Assembly (NCBI GenBank): GCA_011682695.1
Contig: JAACED010000007.1
Span: 1 to 62,596 of the forward strand
Direction of reading: 5' to 3'
DNA: 62,596 bases
DNA from: Gammaproteobacteria bacterium
GTDB taxonomy: Bacteria; Actinomycetota; Acidimicrobiia; Spongiisociales; UBA4744
A program made the position numbers and the translations under genes. Positions 27,761 through 35,841 of this stretch are shown one piece after another (within the stretch, counting starts at the first letter, position 1; each line of letters opens with the position of its first letter). The notes under the pieces were generated by a model. The model worked only from the letters and a program-made list of their open reading frames with translations. It was not told where the DNA came from and ran no database searches.

Positions 27761-27788
27761 TTCTCACCTTCCTCTCAGGCTCTTCTCA
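27750..27788 (+). promoter_or_regulatory. Four tandem TTCTCA repeats after the kinase gene
   Basis: TTCTCA at 27750, TTCTCA at 27761, CTCTCA at 27772 and TTCTCA at 27783 are in perfect 11-bp register, the best example of the motif in the window. They overlap the end of the kinase gene. A -10-like CATGAT lies at 27800-27805, at the same distance from the last repeat as in the response-regulator promoter (12 bases). Confidence 0.65.
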
Positions 27789-27811
27789 TGGTGGGAGCGC
27801 ATGATGTGGAT

Positions 27812-27873
27812 GCAACTCGACAAAGAGTGCAACTTCCCTCCCGAAAGACCCGGCTCGAAGGCCGGGTCTTTCT
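27812..27873 (+). ncRNA. Candidate regulated small RNA (or short leader peptide)
   Basis: From the predicted start after CATGAT (27800-27805) the transcript would be about 60 bases and end at a strong intrinsic terminator (27844-27873). An alternative reading is a 38-codon frame from ATG 27801 (MMWMQLDKECNFPPERPG...), with GGGAG close by, but that frame runs through the terminator stem. The repeats in front suggest control by the neighbouring two-component system. Both readings are inference. Confidence 0.35.
27844..27873 (+). terminator. Intrinsic terminator after the two-component operon
   Basis: An 11-bp stem AAAGACCCGGC with its complement around a 6-base loop, ending in TCTTTCTCTT. An AAAGACCCGG half-copy recurs at 27891-27900. 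Confidence 0.85.
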
Positions 27874-28305
27874 CTTGCGTGAAAACGAAGAAAGACCCGG
27901 AGACACTTCGGCAGTGAGCCGCCGCATGAGGACCAGCATGCGGATCTCCAGGTCCCGGTGGTCCGGTTGTTAGTCGCTACCTGAGAGAAGCGACAGTGTG
28001 GCCGCTTCAGCGGCCGGCCACCTCCAGAGTCCTGTCAAAACTGTTTACCAAGACCACCTCCTTTCTCTGGTGGCGTCAGTTTGGCACAGAACGCTGCTCG
28101 ATCGGCGGGCTTTTTTCGACGGCCGAGCTCTGCTTCCGCCTGAGGAGGGAGGAGATGGCTGGACGACTTCTCTTCTTTGCCGGCCGTCCTGGCAGGAAAC
28201 GTGACCGGGGCGGGGCCGATGGGGGAGAACCCAACACGCGCTGGAACACTCCCGACGTCCTCCTGCGTTCGGCATATCCCCTCGATGGGCGAGATGGAAG
28301 GTGGC
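27874..28305. other. Gene-free region with three consecutive hairpins
   Basis: I see no convincing gene. Three successive hairpins occur: CGCATG/CATGCG at 27923-27942, GTCGCT/AGCGAC at 27973-27994, and GTGGCCGC/GCGGCC-GG-CCAC at 27998-28021. A GTCAAAACTG stretch follows near 28036. A CCTGAGAGA loop at 27980-27988 looks like the TPP-riboswitch core but the other conserved blocks are missing. Confidence 0.4.
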
Positions 28306-28916
28306 TCAGCGCTCGTCGGCGGTGACGGCGATCGTGCCTCGCTGTCGGCCTTGGACGGCGGTCAGCAGGAGCACGTTCCCAAGCTCGGCGGTGTGGAGAT
28401 GGTTACCTCGAAGGCCGACTGATCAGTCACCTGTTCTCCGTTCGGCGCGATGATGAGGTCGCCGACCTGAAGGCCAGTGATGTCGGCCGGAGCGGTTGGG
28501 AGCACGGCTTCGTCGATCACACCTTGGTTCGTCGCCAGTCCGAACCGCTGCTGGTACTCGTTGTCGCCTGTGGCCGGGCGTCCTCTCCGACGATCGCCAC
28601 CTGGCCCGCTCCAGCGATGACATGGAAGTTGATGAGGATGTGACCCTCAATGACGATGCCAGTGCCGGTACCCGACTCGCTCAGGTCTCGGCGCAGGAAC
28701 ATGTCGATGGTGGCTCTGTTCTGCGTCACCGTGACGATGCCGGACCGAACTTCGTCCACGAGATTCGAGACGTCGTAGAGGATCACTCCCGTTTGCGGAA
28801 CGGCGGGCGAGATGGCAGGAGCCGTAGCCGGCGGGGTGCGATGGCGCGTCCACCGCGCCGAGACCTGTGCATGCCGACATCACGATCGAGAACGCTGCAA
28901 CGGAGATTCGGCGCAT
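28306..28916 (-). pseudogene. Decayed HtrA/DegP-type serine protease lipoprotein
   Basis: Pieces in different frames read as one protease gene on the minus strand. They are a lipoprotein-like start MRRISVAAFSIVMSACTGLG (from 28916), a trypsin-fold segment GTGTGIVIEGHILINFHVIA with the catalytic His in context, then PDZ-like IDEAVLPTAPADITGLQVGD LI-type sequence, and, after another shift, LLLTAVQGRQRGTIAVTADER with a stop at 28306-28308. At least two frameshifts separate them. The whole span codes for only about 200 residues, so the part holding the catalytic Ser (GNSGGP) is deleted. Confidence 0.75.
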
Positions 28917-29002
28917 GGCGGTGAGTGCATGTGTTCGGGGAGGGTGTCCTGGAGGTAGGGACGTTCGGCCCTTTCACAGAGGACCTTCGGGTGGATTCCG
29001 GG

Positions 29003-29016
29003 TACCCCCGGGGGTA
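29003..29016. promoter_or_regulatory. Perfect palindrome TACCCCCGGGGGTA before the cytochrome operon
   Basis: A 14-bp perfect palindrome lies 55 bases upstream of the octaheme cytochrome start. C/G-tract dyads flanked by TA resemble operators of CsoR/CstR-family repressors. A CstR-like persulfide sensor would fit a sulfur operon, but no csoR/cstR gene is visible in the window. Confidence 0.45.
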
Positions 29017-29070
29017 GTAGAGTGATATGGACTACTTCTTGATACGCGATCCGACACGGGGGTCAAGGTT

Positions 29071-30564
29071 ATGATGCAGGATCCCGGACACGTTCCAGAC
29101 GAGAAGGCATCGAAGAGACTCCTTCGACGCGACTTCCTGATCGGCCTGATCGCGATCTTGGTGGTGATCCTTGTTCCGATCATCATCTTCGTGCCGTTGC
29201 GAAGTCCTGGAGCACCGAGTGACCCGTGGTCTCACGTCCCGGAGAAGCTGGGGCACACCGACCACACGGCCTTGATGCCCGGCACGTACGAGACCGGCCA
29301 GGAGGTCACCCGGGCCTGTTTGGAGTGTCATCCCGACGCCGGTGAAGACATGCTCCACTCGGAGCACTTCACATGGGTGAACGATCCCGTCCCCATCGCA
29401 GGTCGGCAAGAACCGGTTGCGTTCGGCAAGAAGAACTCGATCAACAACTTCTGTCTCGGTGTGCAGGGGAACTGGCCGAAGTGCACGACCTGCCATGCCG
29501 GCTACGGATGGTCGGACGAGAACTTCGACTTCACGAACGAGGACAACATCGACTGTCTCGTTTGCCACAACCAATCCGACGCGTACGCCAAGGGGGAGTC
29601 CGGCGACCCCGTAGAGGGATCCGACCTCACCGTCGCCGCGCAGAGCGTCGCGAATCCCTCACGCTGGAATTGCGGCCAATGCCATTTCGAGGGCGGGGGC
29701 GGCAACGGGGTCAAACACGGCGACCTGGACGACACGCTCATCTATCCGGACGAGAACATCGACGTCCACATGGGCAAGTACGACCTCGTTTGCACCGACT
29801 GTCACAAGACGGAGGACCACAACATCAAGGGCACCGCCACGTCGGTTGCACTCGATACACACAATCAGATCTTCTGTACCGACTGCCACGATTCGAAACC
29901 GCACGAGGATGAGCGCCTGAACGGTCACACCGACGCGGTGGCGTGTCAGACCTGCCATGTCCCCGAGTACGCGCTGAAGGACCCGACGAAAATGTGGTGG
30001 GACTGGTCGACAGCCGGCAGCGACAGTATCCCGCAGGATCACTACACATACCTCAAGATCAAGGGCAGCTTCGTCTACGACACGAAGGTGACGCCCGAGT
30101 ATTCCTGGAACGACGGAACCGCCGATCGATACCTGCTGGGTGACCCAATCGATACCGATGGCCCTACCCCGCTGAACAAGCCCAACGGTGGCATCACAGA
30201 TCCGGGATCGAAGATCTGGCCCTTCAAGGTCCATCGTGCCAAGCAGCCGTATGACACCGTCAACAACATCCTGATCCAGCCGAAGTTGGCCGGTGAGGGC
30301 GGCTATTGGGTCGACTTCGACTGGCCAACGGCCTTGAGATTGGGAGCGGAGATCACCGGACTGGACTACAGCGGCGAGTACGGATTCACCCGCACCGACA
30401 TGTGGTGGCCGATCACCCACATGGTGCAGCCTGCAGAGAAGGCTCTCCAGTGCAACGGCTGCCACGGAGATGGAGGCAGGTTCGATTGGGAGGCGCTCGG
30501 CTATCCCGGTGACCCGATGTTCTCTGGTGGCAGGGTCGATCTCGGTCTCGTGGGAGGCAAGTGA
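29071..30564 (+). CDS. Octaheme c-type cytochrome, tetrathionate reductase (Otr) family
   Basis: A 497-residue protein with one N-terminal membrane anchor (about 22-43, FLIGLIAILVVILVPIIIFV) and eight CxxCH motifs: CLECH, CTTCH, CLVCH, CGQCH, two CTDCH, CQTCH and CNGCH. Family landmarks include NFCLGVQGNWPKCTTCHAGYGW, GGGGNGVKHGDLDDTL, CQTCHVPEYALKDPTKMWWD and DWSTAGSD. Shewanella Otr reduces tetrathionate, nitrite and hydroxylamine in vitro; the physiological substrate is uncertain. The anchor replaces the usual soluble periplasmic form, fitting a monoderm. The next gene, coupled by TGATG, supplies the electron input. Confidence 0.88.
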   Translation: MMQDPGHVPDEKASKRLLRRDFLIGLIAILVVILVPIIIFVPLRSPGAPSDPWSHVPEKLGHTDHTALMPGTYETGQEVTRACLECHPDAGEDMLHSEHFTWVNDPVPIAGRQEPVAFGKKNSINNFCLGVQGNWPKCTTCHAGYGWSDENFDFTNEDNIDCLVCHNQSDAYAKGESGDPVEGSDLTVAAQSVANPSRWNCGQCHFEGGGGNGVKHGDLDDTLIYPDENIDVHMGKYDLVCTDCHKTEDHNIKGTATSVALDTHNQIFCTDCHDSKPHEDERLNGHTDAVACQTCHVPEYALKDPTKMWWDWSTAGSDSIPQDHYTYLKIKGSFVYDTKVTPEYSWNDGTADRYLLGDPIDTDGPTPLNKPNGGITDPGSKIWPFKVHRAKQPYDTVNNILIQPKLAGEGGYWVDFDWPTALRLGAEITGLDYSGEYGFTRTDMWWPITHMVQPAEKALQCNGCHGDGGRFDWEALGYPGDPMFSGGRVDLGLVGGK

Positions 30565-33269
30565 TGGGACGCAAGACCGTTCGCCGGAGTGTGACAGTCG
30601 GCTTGGTTGCCACCGCGCTCCTGACCGCCACCTTCGCTGCGATGACGAGACCGGCAGCCGCCGACGTGAGCCCCGTGCATCCCCAGTACGAACTGCTGGA
30701 CCAGAACGGTCAGAATGTGCTCGATTCGGGCGGACCAGTTTCCACGATGCAGACATGTGGACAGTGCCACGACACCGAGTTCATCGCCGATCACGACTTC
30801 CATTCCGACCAGGGGCTGGCTTCGATGACCGAGCCGGGGTTGAGCCCCTCAGGCCGGCCCTGGGATACGAGTCCTGGTTGGTTTGGTGAGTGGAATCCGA
30901 TCACGTATCGGTATCTGTCGGCCGTAGGTGACGAGCGACTCGACCTCGGCACCGCAGATTGGATCGAAGTGCTCGGTTACCGCCATCCTGGCGGCGGTCC
31001 GGCCACGACGTCGCGAAACGGATCTCCGCTCGGCGATCTGGCGGTGATCCCCGGGGATCCGGAGACACACGTCGTCGATTCGGCCTCTGGCCAGATCGTG
31101 CCCTGGGATTGGAAGGCGTCGGGTGTCGAGGAACTCAACTGCTTCCTCTGCCACATACCGCAACCCGACAACGCCTCCAGGATGCGTGAGCTCGCCGCCG
31201 GACAGTTCGAATGGGCCAACACGGCAACGCTCAACGGAAGCGGGATCGTGACCTCGACCGTGGACCGTGCCTGGAAGTGGAACCCCGGGGCGTTCGACGA
31301 AGATGGGAAACTGGCGAAGCAATACGTCAGGATCCAGGACCCCTCGAACGACAACTGCGGAACATGCCATGGGGTCGTTCACAGCTCCGCCCGACCGCTC
31401 GACGAAGTGGGTTCGACGACCGGCGGATGGGAGACCCTGACCACAGGCCAGGTCTTCTCGGCACAGCAGATCTCCGAATCGGCGCTCAATCTCGCCGACA
31501 AACAGGACCTGAACCGGGCGTGGGACGTACACGCCGAGCGCCTGGTGAAGTGCACCGACTGCCACCACTCGCTCAACAACCCCATCTATCTCGAGACGGC
31601 GCGACCGAACTACCTGGATTTCGATGCCCGTAGGGCCGACATCGGTGACTATCTGACCTGGCCTCTCCATGAGCTGGCGAAGGGCAGAAGCGCCCAGGGG
31701 ACGCTCGCCCCGGAGTTCGACTACACGATGCGATCCTGTGAGTCATGTCACGGTATCGAGAAGGCACACGAGTGGCTTCCCTTCGCCGACCGACACATGG
31801 AGCAGCTTGCATGCGAGACATGCCATATCCCCAAGATGTACGGGCCCGCCGCCGAACAGTACGACTGGACGGTCATCCACACCGATGGCACTCCGGCGGT
31901 GGTGAACCGAGGCATCGAGGGGGTGCCGGGTGACCCCTCGGCGCTGATCACCGGCTACGAGCCGGTCATCCTGAAGCGTGTCGGTGAGGAAGGCGAGACT
32001 CGCCTCGCCCCGTACAACCTGGTGTCGTCATGGTTTTGGGTATACGGCGATCCTGCGCGTCCTGTGCGCCAGAGGGATCTCGAAGCCGCGTTCCTGGCCG
32101 GGGGTGCATACCGACCTGAAATCGTGGCAGCGTTCGATACGAACAGCGACGGAGTCGTCGCCGAGAGAGAACTCGCGATCGACACGGCGGAAAAGGAGGC
32201 GGCTGTCAAGAGTCGGCTCGAGGCGATTGGTCTCTCCGATCCTCGCATCGATTCGGAGATTCAGCCCTTCACCGTGGCTCATGGTGTGACCGGTGGTGAA
32301 TTCGTCACCAAGGATTGTCAGACGTGCCATACGAAAGACTCCCGGCTTGCTGCGTCCATGCAGCTCGCGGCATATGTGCCCGGCGGAGTCATACCGCACT
32401 TCGTCTCAGACACGAATACGGAGACGACAGGCTCGGTGCAACTGGCCGAAGATGGAACGCTCTGGTATCAGCCGACGACGTCGGAGGCCGACATCGGGGT
32501 GTTGGGAAGCGATTCGGGTGGTTGGATCGATTGGTTCGGCTGGGTGCTGCTCATCCTGACACTCCTCGGAATCAGTCTGCACGGCACCCTCCGGGTTCTT
32601 CTCGGACTCAAGTTGAGAAAGGCCAAGCCGAGGACCGTGCTCGTGCACATCTATGAACCGTATGAGCGGTTCTGGCATTGGCTGCAGGCCGTGGCGATCA
32701 TCCTGCTGGTGGTCACGGGTGCGATCATCCACTGGCCAGGTGCCGTGAATCCTCGAGGCTTTACGAGGCTTGTGATCACCCACAATGTGATGGCGGCCAT
32801 CTTGGTGGCCAACGCATTGCTGTCGATCATCTGGCACGTTGCCAGCGGTGCGATTCGCCAGTACATCCCGCGGCCGAGAGGGTTCTTCGACCAGGCAGTC
32901 CGCCAGGCGACCTTTTACGTGCAGGGCATCTTCAGAGGTGAACCCCACCCGTTCGAGAAGGACGCCCGCCACAAGATGAATCCTCTGCAACAGATGACGT
33001 ACGTCGTGATTCTGAATGTGTTGTTGCCACTGCAAATGATCACCGGGATCATGATCTGGGGTGCTCAGCAGTGGCCGGGAGCGACGGCGGCCCTCGGTGG
33101 GCTGGCGTTCCTGCTACCGGTGCACGCGCTCGGAGCGTGGCTGTTTGCCGCCTTCATCATTCTGCACGTCTACCTGACTACCACGGGAGCGACTCCGCTC
33201 GCCGCCATTCGGGCCATGGTTTCCGGATGGGAGGCCATCGAAGTCCATGAAGAGGAGGTCACGACATGA
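30564..33269 (+). CDS. Heptaheme cytochrome c fused to a membrane cytochrome b
   Basis: A 901-residue fusion. It has a signal peptide (to about MTRPAAADV), an extracytoplasmic multiheme part with seven CxxCH motifs (CGQCH, CFLCH, CGTCH, CTDCH, CESCH, CETCH, CQTCH), and from about residue 650 five membrane helices. The last four form a cytochrome b561/Ni-hydrogenase-like unit with histidines in RFWHWLQ, VITHNV, SIIWHVASG, LPVHALG and IILHVYL. An EF-hand-type loop DTNSDGVVAERE starts at residue 525. GGAGG six bases before ATG 30564 fixes the start. Likely role: oxidising quinol and passing electrons through hemes to the octaheme protein. Confidence 0.85.
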   Translation: MGRKTVRRSVTVGLVATALLTATFAAMTRPAAADVSPVHPQYELLDQNGQNVLDSGGPVSTMQTCGQCHDTEFIADHDFHSDQGLASMTEPGLSPSGRPWDTSPGWFGEWNPITYRYLSAVGDERLDLGTADWIEVLGYRHPGGGPATTSRNGSPLGDLAVIPGDPETHVVDSASGQIVPWDWKASGVEELNCFLCHIPQPDNASRMRELAAGQFEWANTATLNGSGIVTSTVDRAWKWNPGAFDEDGKLAKQYVRIQDPSNDNCGTCHGVVHSSARPLDEVGSTTGGWETLTTGQVFSAQQISESALNLADKQDLNRAWDVHAERLVKCTDCHHSLNNPIYLETARPNYLDFDARRADIGDYLTWPLHELAKGRSAQGTLAPEFDYTMRSCESCHGIEKAHEWLPFADRHMEQLACETCHIPKMYGPAAEQYDWTVIHTDGTPAVVNRGIEGVPGDPSALITGYEPVILKRVGEEGETRLAPYNLVSSWFWVYGDPARPVRQRDLEAAFLAGGAYRPEIVAAFDTNSDGVVAERELAIDTAEKEAAVKSRLEAIGLSDPRIDSEIQPFTVAHGVTGGEFVTKDCQTCHTKDSRLAASMQLAAYVPGGVIPHFVSDTNTETTGSVQLAEDGTLWYQPTTSEADIGVLGSDSGGWIDWFGWVLLILTLLGISLHGTLRVLLGLKLRKAKPRTVLVHIYEPYERFWHWLQAVAIILLVVTGAIIHWPGAVNPRGFTRLVITHNVMAAILVANALLSIIWHVASGAIRQYIPRPRGFFDQAVRQATFYVQGIFRGEPHPFEKDARHKMNPLQQMTYVVILNVLLPLQMITGIMIWGAQQWPGATAALGGLAFLLPVHALGAWLFAAFIILHVYLTTTGATPLAAIRAMVSGWEAIEVHEEEVTT

Positions 33270-33817
33270 CCACCGCCACCGCGCGATCGTGGCTCACCAA
33301 GAAGCGCCCGGAGAAGCCGTGGATGAACCCATATCTCGGTGGTGTGCTCCTCGGCCTGGTGCTCTTTGCTGCGTTCTTCATCACGGGGAATGGGCTCGGG
33401 GCCTCTGGTGGTTTCCAGCGGATCTGGGCATTCATCGAGGACTTGATCGTCCCGGGGCATGTCGACCGTACCGCCTACCTCGCGAACTACGCGGGTGGGA
33501 ACAAGAACCCCCTCGATCTGTGGATCGTTCCACTCCTGGTTGGAGTGCCGATAGGGGGGTTTTTGTCCTCCTGGTTCAGCGGTCGATTCAAGATCAGGAC
33601 CGGGAAAGGGCCGAACATCTCGGTGAAGACTCGTTGGCTCTTCGCCTTCGTCGGCGGAACGATCATGGGGTTCGGGGCCCGGTTCGCTCGAGGGTGCACC
33701 TCAGGTCAGGCGCTGTCTGGAGGGGCCGTGCTCTCGGTAGGCAGCTGGGCATTCATGTTCGCGATGTTCGCCGGGGGCTACGCAGTGGCGTGGTTCGTCC
33801 GAAGGCTTTGGAACTGA
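33266..33817 (+). CDS. YeeE/YedE family transporter, single-unit
   Basis: A 183-residue membrane protein with about four to five helices and the family signature GTIMGFGARFARGCTSGQALSGGAVLSVGSW, whose cysteine corresponds to the conserved residue in YeeE-type thiosulfate importers (TsuA). ATGA overlap with the cytochrome fusion gene places it in the same operon. It probably moves thiosulfate or a sulfur equivalent, working with the next YeeE protein. Confidence 0.85.
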   Translation: MTTATARSWLTKKRPEKPWMNPYLGGVLLGLVLFAAFFITGNGLGASGGFQRIWAFIEDLIVPGHVDRTAYLANYAGGNKNPLDLWIVPLLVGVPIGGFLSSWFSGRFKIRTGKGPNISVKTRWLFAFVGGTIMGFGARFARGCTSGQALSGGAVLSVGSWAFMFAMFAGGYAVAWFVRRLWN

Positions 33818-33827
33818 GGGGGTCGAC

Positions 33828-35072
33828 ATGGTCATGACATTCGCAATCGCCCCGTTCCCGATCGAAGCGGAACTCGGGAAGTGGCTCGCCTACGGGCTGT
33901 ATCTGGTCATCGGCGTTCTCTTCGGTGCCGCGTTGGAACAGGCGGGGTTTGCCTACTCGCCAAACCTTGCGGCACAGTTCTACCTGAAGGACATGCGCGT
34001 CTTGAAAGTGATGTTCACGGCAATCATCACCGCCATGACCCTCATTTTCTTCTCATCCGGGATTGGCATCCTCGACTACACGAAGGTGTTCGTGGATCCG
34101 ACCTACCTGTGGCCCGGGATCGTGGGTGGCATCATCATGGGTGTCGGGTTCACGATCGGTGGTTTCTGCCCGGGCACGTCGGCGACTGCAGCGGCGACCG
34201 GCAGCGTTGACGGGATGTTCTATCTCGGTGGGATCATGACCGGAATCTTCGCGTTCGGTGAGACGGTCGATTCCTTCCAGAAGTTCTGGTTCGGTTGGGA
34301 CATGGGGCGCTTCACGATTCCCGAGTGGCTTGGAATCTCCACTGGTGCCGCAGTCCTCCTGGTCATCGTCGTCGCCCTCGTGTTCTTTTGGGGGGCCGAG
34401 TGGTTTGAGAAACGCTTTGGCGGGATCGACCCGAAGAGCCGGCCGAAGGCCCGTTTCGTGGGCGCGGGCGTATTCGTGCTTGCCGCGTTGGTGATCATCC
34501 TCATCGGCCAGCCCGGCTGGGAGCAGCGGTGGGAGCGTATGGCGGAAGAACAGAACCAGGTGCTGGCGAACCGGGAAGTGCAGATCCATCCAGGGGAGCT
34601 TCTCGAACTGATGAACAACGACAAGGTGAAACTCGTGATGCTCGATGTGCGTCCGGAGTCGGAATACAACCTGTTTCATCTCGCCTGGTCGCACCACGTC
34701 GATCCGGATCCCGCCGCGGTCGATGCATTGGCACCCGAGCTGAATGACAACCCGGCCAAGACCGCCGTGGTGCTGATGAGCGACGACGAGACCGCTGCAA
34801 CCGAGGCGTGGAAGGTGCTCGTCGCGGAGGAAGTGCCGAATGTGTACATCCTCGAAGGTGGCATCAACGAGTGGCTGGAGACGTTCGGTGGACGAGAAGT
34901 GCAGGAGGCAATGCGCGTCGTGGGTGACGATCAGCTCCGTCTTGTCTTCGCGTCTGCGCTTGGTGACGCATACCCGGCGGCGAATCCGGATCCCGAAGAG
35001 TACGAGCTGGAGTTCACGCCCAAGGTGAAGTTGGCAGCCAAGGCCGGCCCATCCGCCGGCGGCTGCGGCTGA
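33828..35072 (+). CDS. YeeE/YedE transporter fused to a rhodanese-like domain
   Basis: A 414-residue fusion. Residues 1-245 form a YeeE/YedE membrane unit with the GFTIGGFCPGTSATAAATGSVDG signature cysteine. Residues 255-365 form a rhodanese fold (LVMLDVRPESEYNLFHLAWSHHVDP ... VYILEGGINEWLETFGG). The active-site loop where CRSGxR-like sequence is expected reads VVLMSDDETAATEAW and has no cysteine, so sulfurtransferase activity by the usual mechanism is unlikely. The extreme C-terminus SAGGCG has a lone cysteine that might carry sulfur. A GAGGGGG stretch five bases from ATG 33828 is the ribosome-binding site. Confidence 0.85.
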   Translation: MVMTFAIAPFPIEAELGKWLAYGLYLVIGVLFGAALEQAGFAYSPNLAAQFYLKDMRVLKVMFTAIITAMTLIFFSSGIGILDYTKVFVDPTYLWPGIVGGIIMGVGFTIGGFCPGTSATAAATGSVDGMFYLGGIMTGIFAFGETVDSFQKFWFGWDMGRFTIPEWLGISTGAAVLLVIVVALVFFWGAEWFEKRFGGIDPKSRPKARFVGAGVFVLAALVIILIGQPGWEQRWERMAEEQNQVLANREVQIHPGELLELMNNDKVKLVMLDVRPESEYNLFHLAWSHHVDPDPAAVDALAPELNDNPAKTAVVLMSDDETAATEAWKVLVAEEVPNVYILEGGINEWLETFGGREVQEAMRVVGDDQLRLVFASALGDAYPAANPDPEEYELEFTPKVKLAAKAGPSAGGCG

Positions 35073-35167
35073 CGTTCCTCCGTGTCCGCAATCGTTGGTG
35101 CTGCTGTGAACGAAGGGATAAGCCCCCGACGGCCGACGACCGATGGGTAGCGACTACATTGGCGGCC

Positions 35168-35833
35168 GTGGAGAGCGCATTCCCTTTCCCCGAGGCGAAC
35201 AAGCCGCTGGTGATCGGTATTGCGGGCGGCTCCGGGTCGGGCAAGACCACGATCGCCTCCGCCGTTGTGGCGGAGGTCGGGGCCGGGGAAGTCGCCGTCC
35301 TGGAGCACGACTCGTACTACCGGCACTTCGAAGGGCTCAGCTTCGAGGAACGGTCCAGGATCAACTACGACCATCCCGGTTCGCTCGAGACCGAACTGCT
35401 CGTCCAGCATCTCGAGAGGCTTCTCGACGGTCATTCCGTCGAGAAGCCTGTCTACGACTTCACGACGCATTTGCGGTCCCGTGAGACGGTCACCGTCGAA
35501 CCGGCTCCGGTGATCGTCGTGGACGGGATCCTGGTTCTCGCCGACCCGCAGCTTCGTGCTCTCCTGGATCTCAAAGTGTTCGTCGATACGGACCCGGATC
35601 TGAGAGTGTTACGACGCCTGCAGCGAGACATCGAAGAGCGCGGTAGGACGATGCGCTCGGTGATCGAGCAATACCTGGCGACGGTCAGACCGATGCATCT
35701 GCAGTTCGTCGAGCCGTCGAAGGTACACGCGGACCTGATCATCCCGGAGGGGTACAACCGTGGTGCGGTCGCTGCCGTCCTCGGGCTGGTTCGCCAACGT
35801 CTCGACGGGGATCTTGACCTCGGGCCCGTATAA
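35168..35833 (+). CDS. udk: Uridine kinase
   Basis: A 221-residue P-loop kinase that phosphorylates uridine/cytidine in pyrimidine salvage. The P-loop is IGIAGGSGSGKTTIA; EHDSYYRHFEGLSFEERSRINYDHPGS is the nucleoside-site signature; VDGILVLADPQLRAL follows. The start could be GTG 35168 or TTG 35159; neither has a strong ribosome-binding site. The next gene, proC, begins eight bases after the stop. Confidence 0.92.
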   Translation: MESAFPFPEANKPLVIGIAGGSGSGKTTIASAVVAEVGAGEVAVLEHDSYYRHFEGLSFEERSRINYDHPGSLETELLVQHLERLLDGHSVEKPVYDFTTHLRSRETVTVEPAPVIVVDGILVLADPQLRALLDLKVFVDTDPDLRVLRRLQRDIEERGRTMRSVIEQYLATVRPMHLQFVEPSKVHADLIIPEGYNRGAVAAVLGLVRQRLDGDLDLGPV

Positions 35834-35841
35834 TCGCCCAG

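Noticed and set aside
27972-27995. Possible TPP riboswitch (CCTGAGAGA loop)
   Set aside because: Only the short CTGAGA word is present; the other conserved thi-box blocks and a thiamine gene downstream are missing.
35073-35158. Possible continuation of the sulfur operon into udk
   Set aside because: An 86-base gap and a functional switch to nucleotide and proline metabolism suggest a separate transcription unit, although no terminator is obvious.
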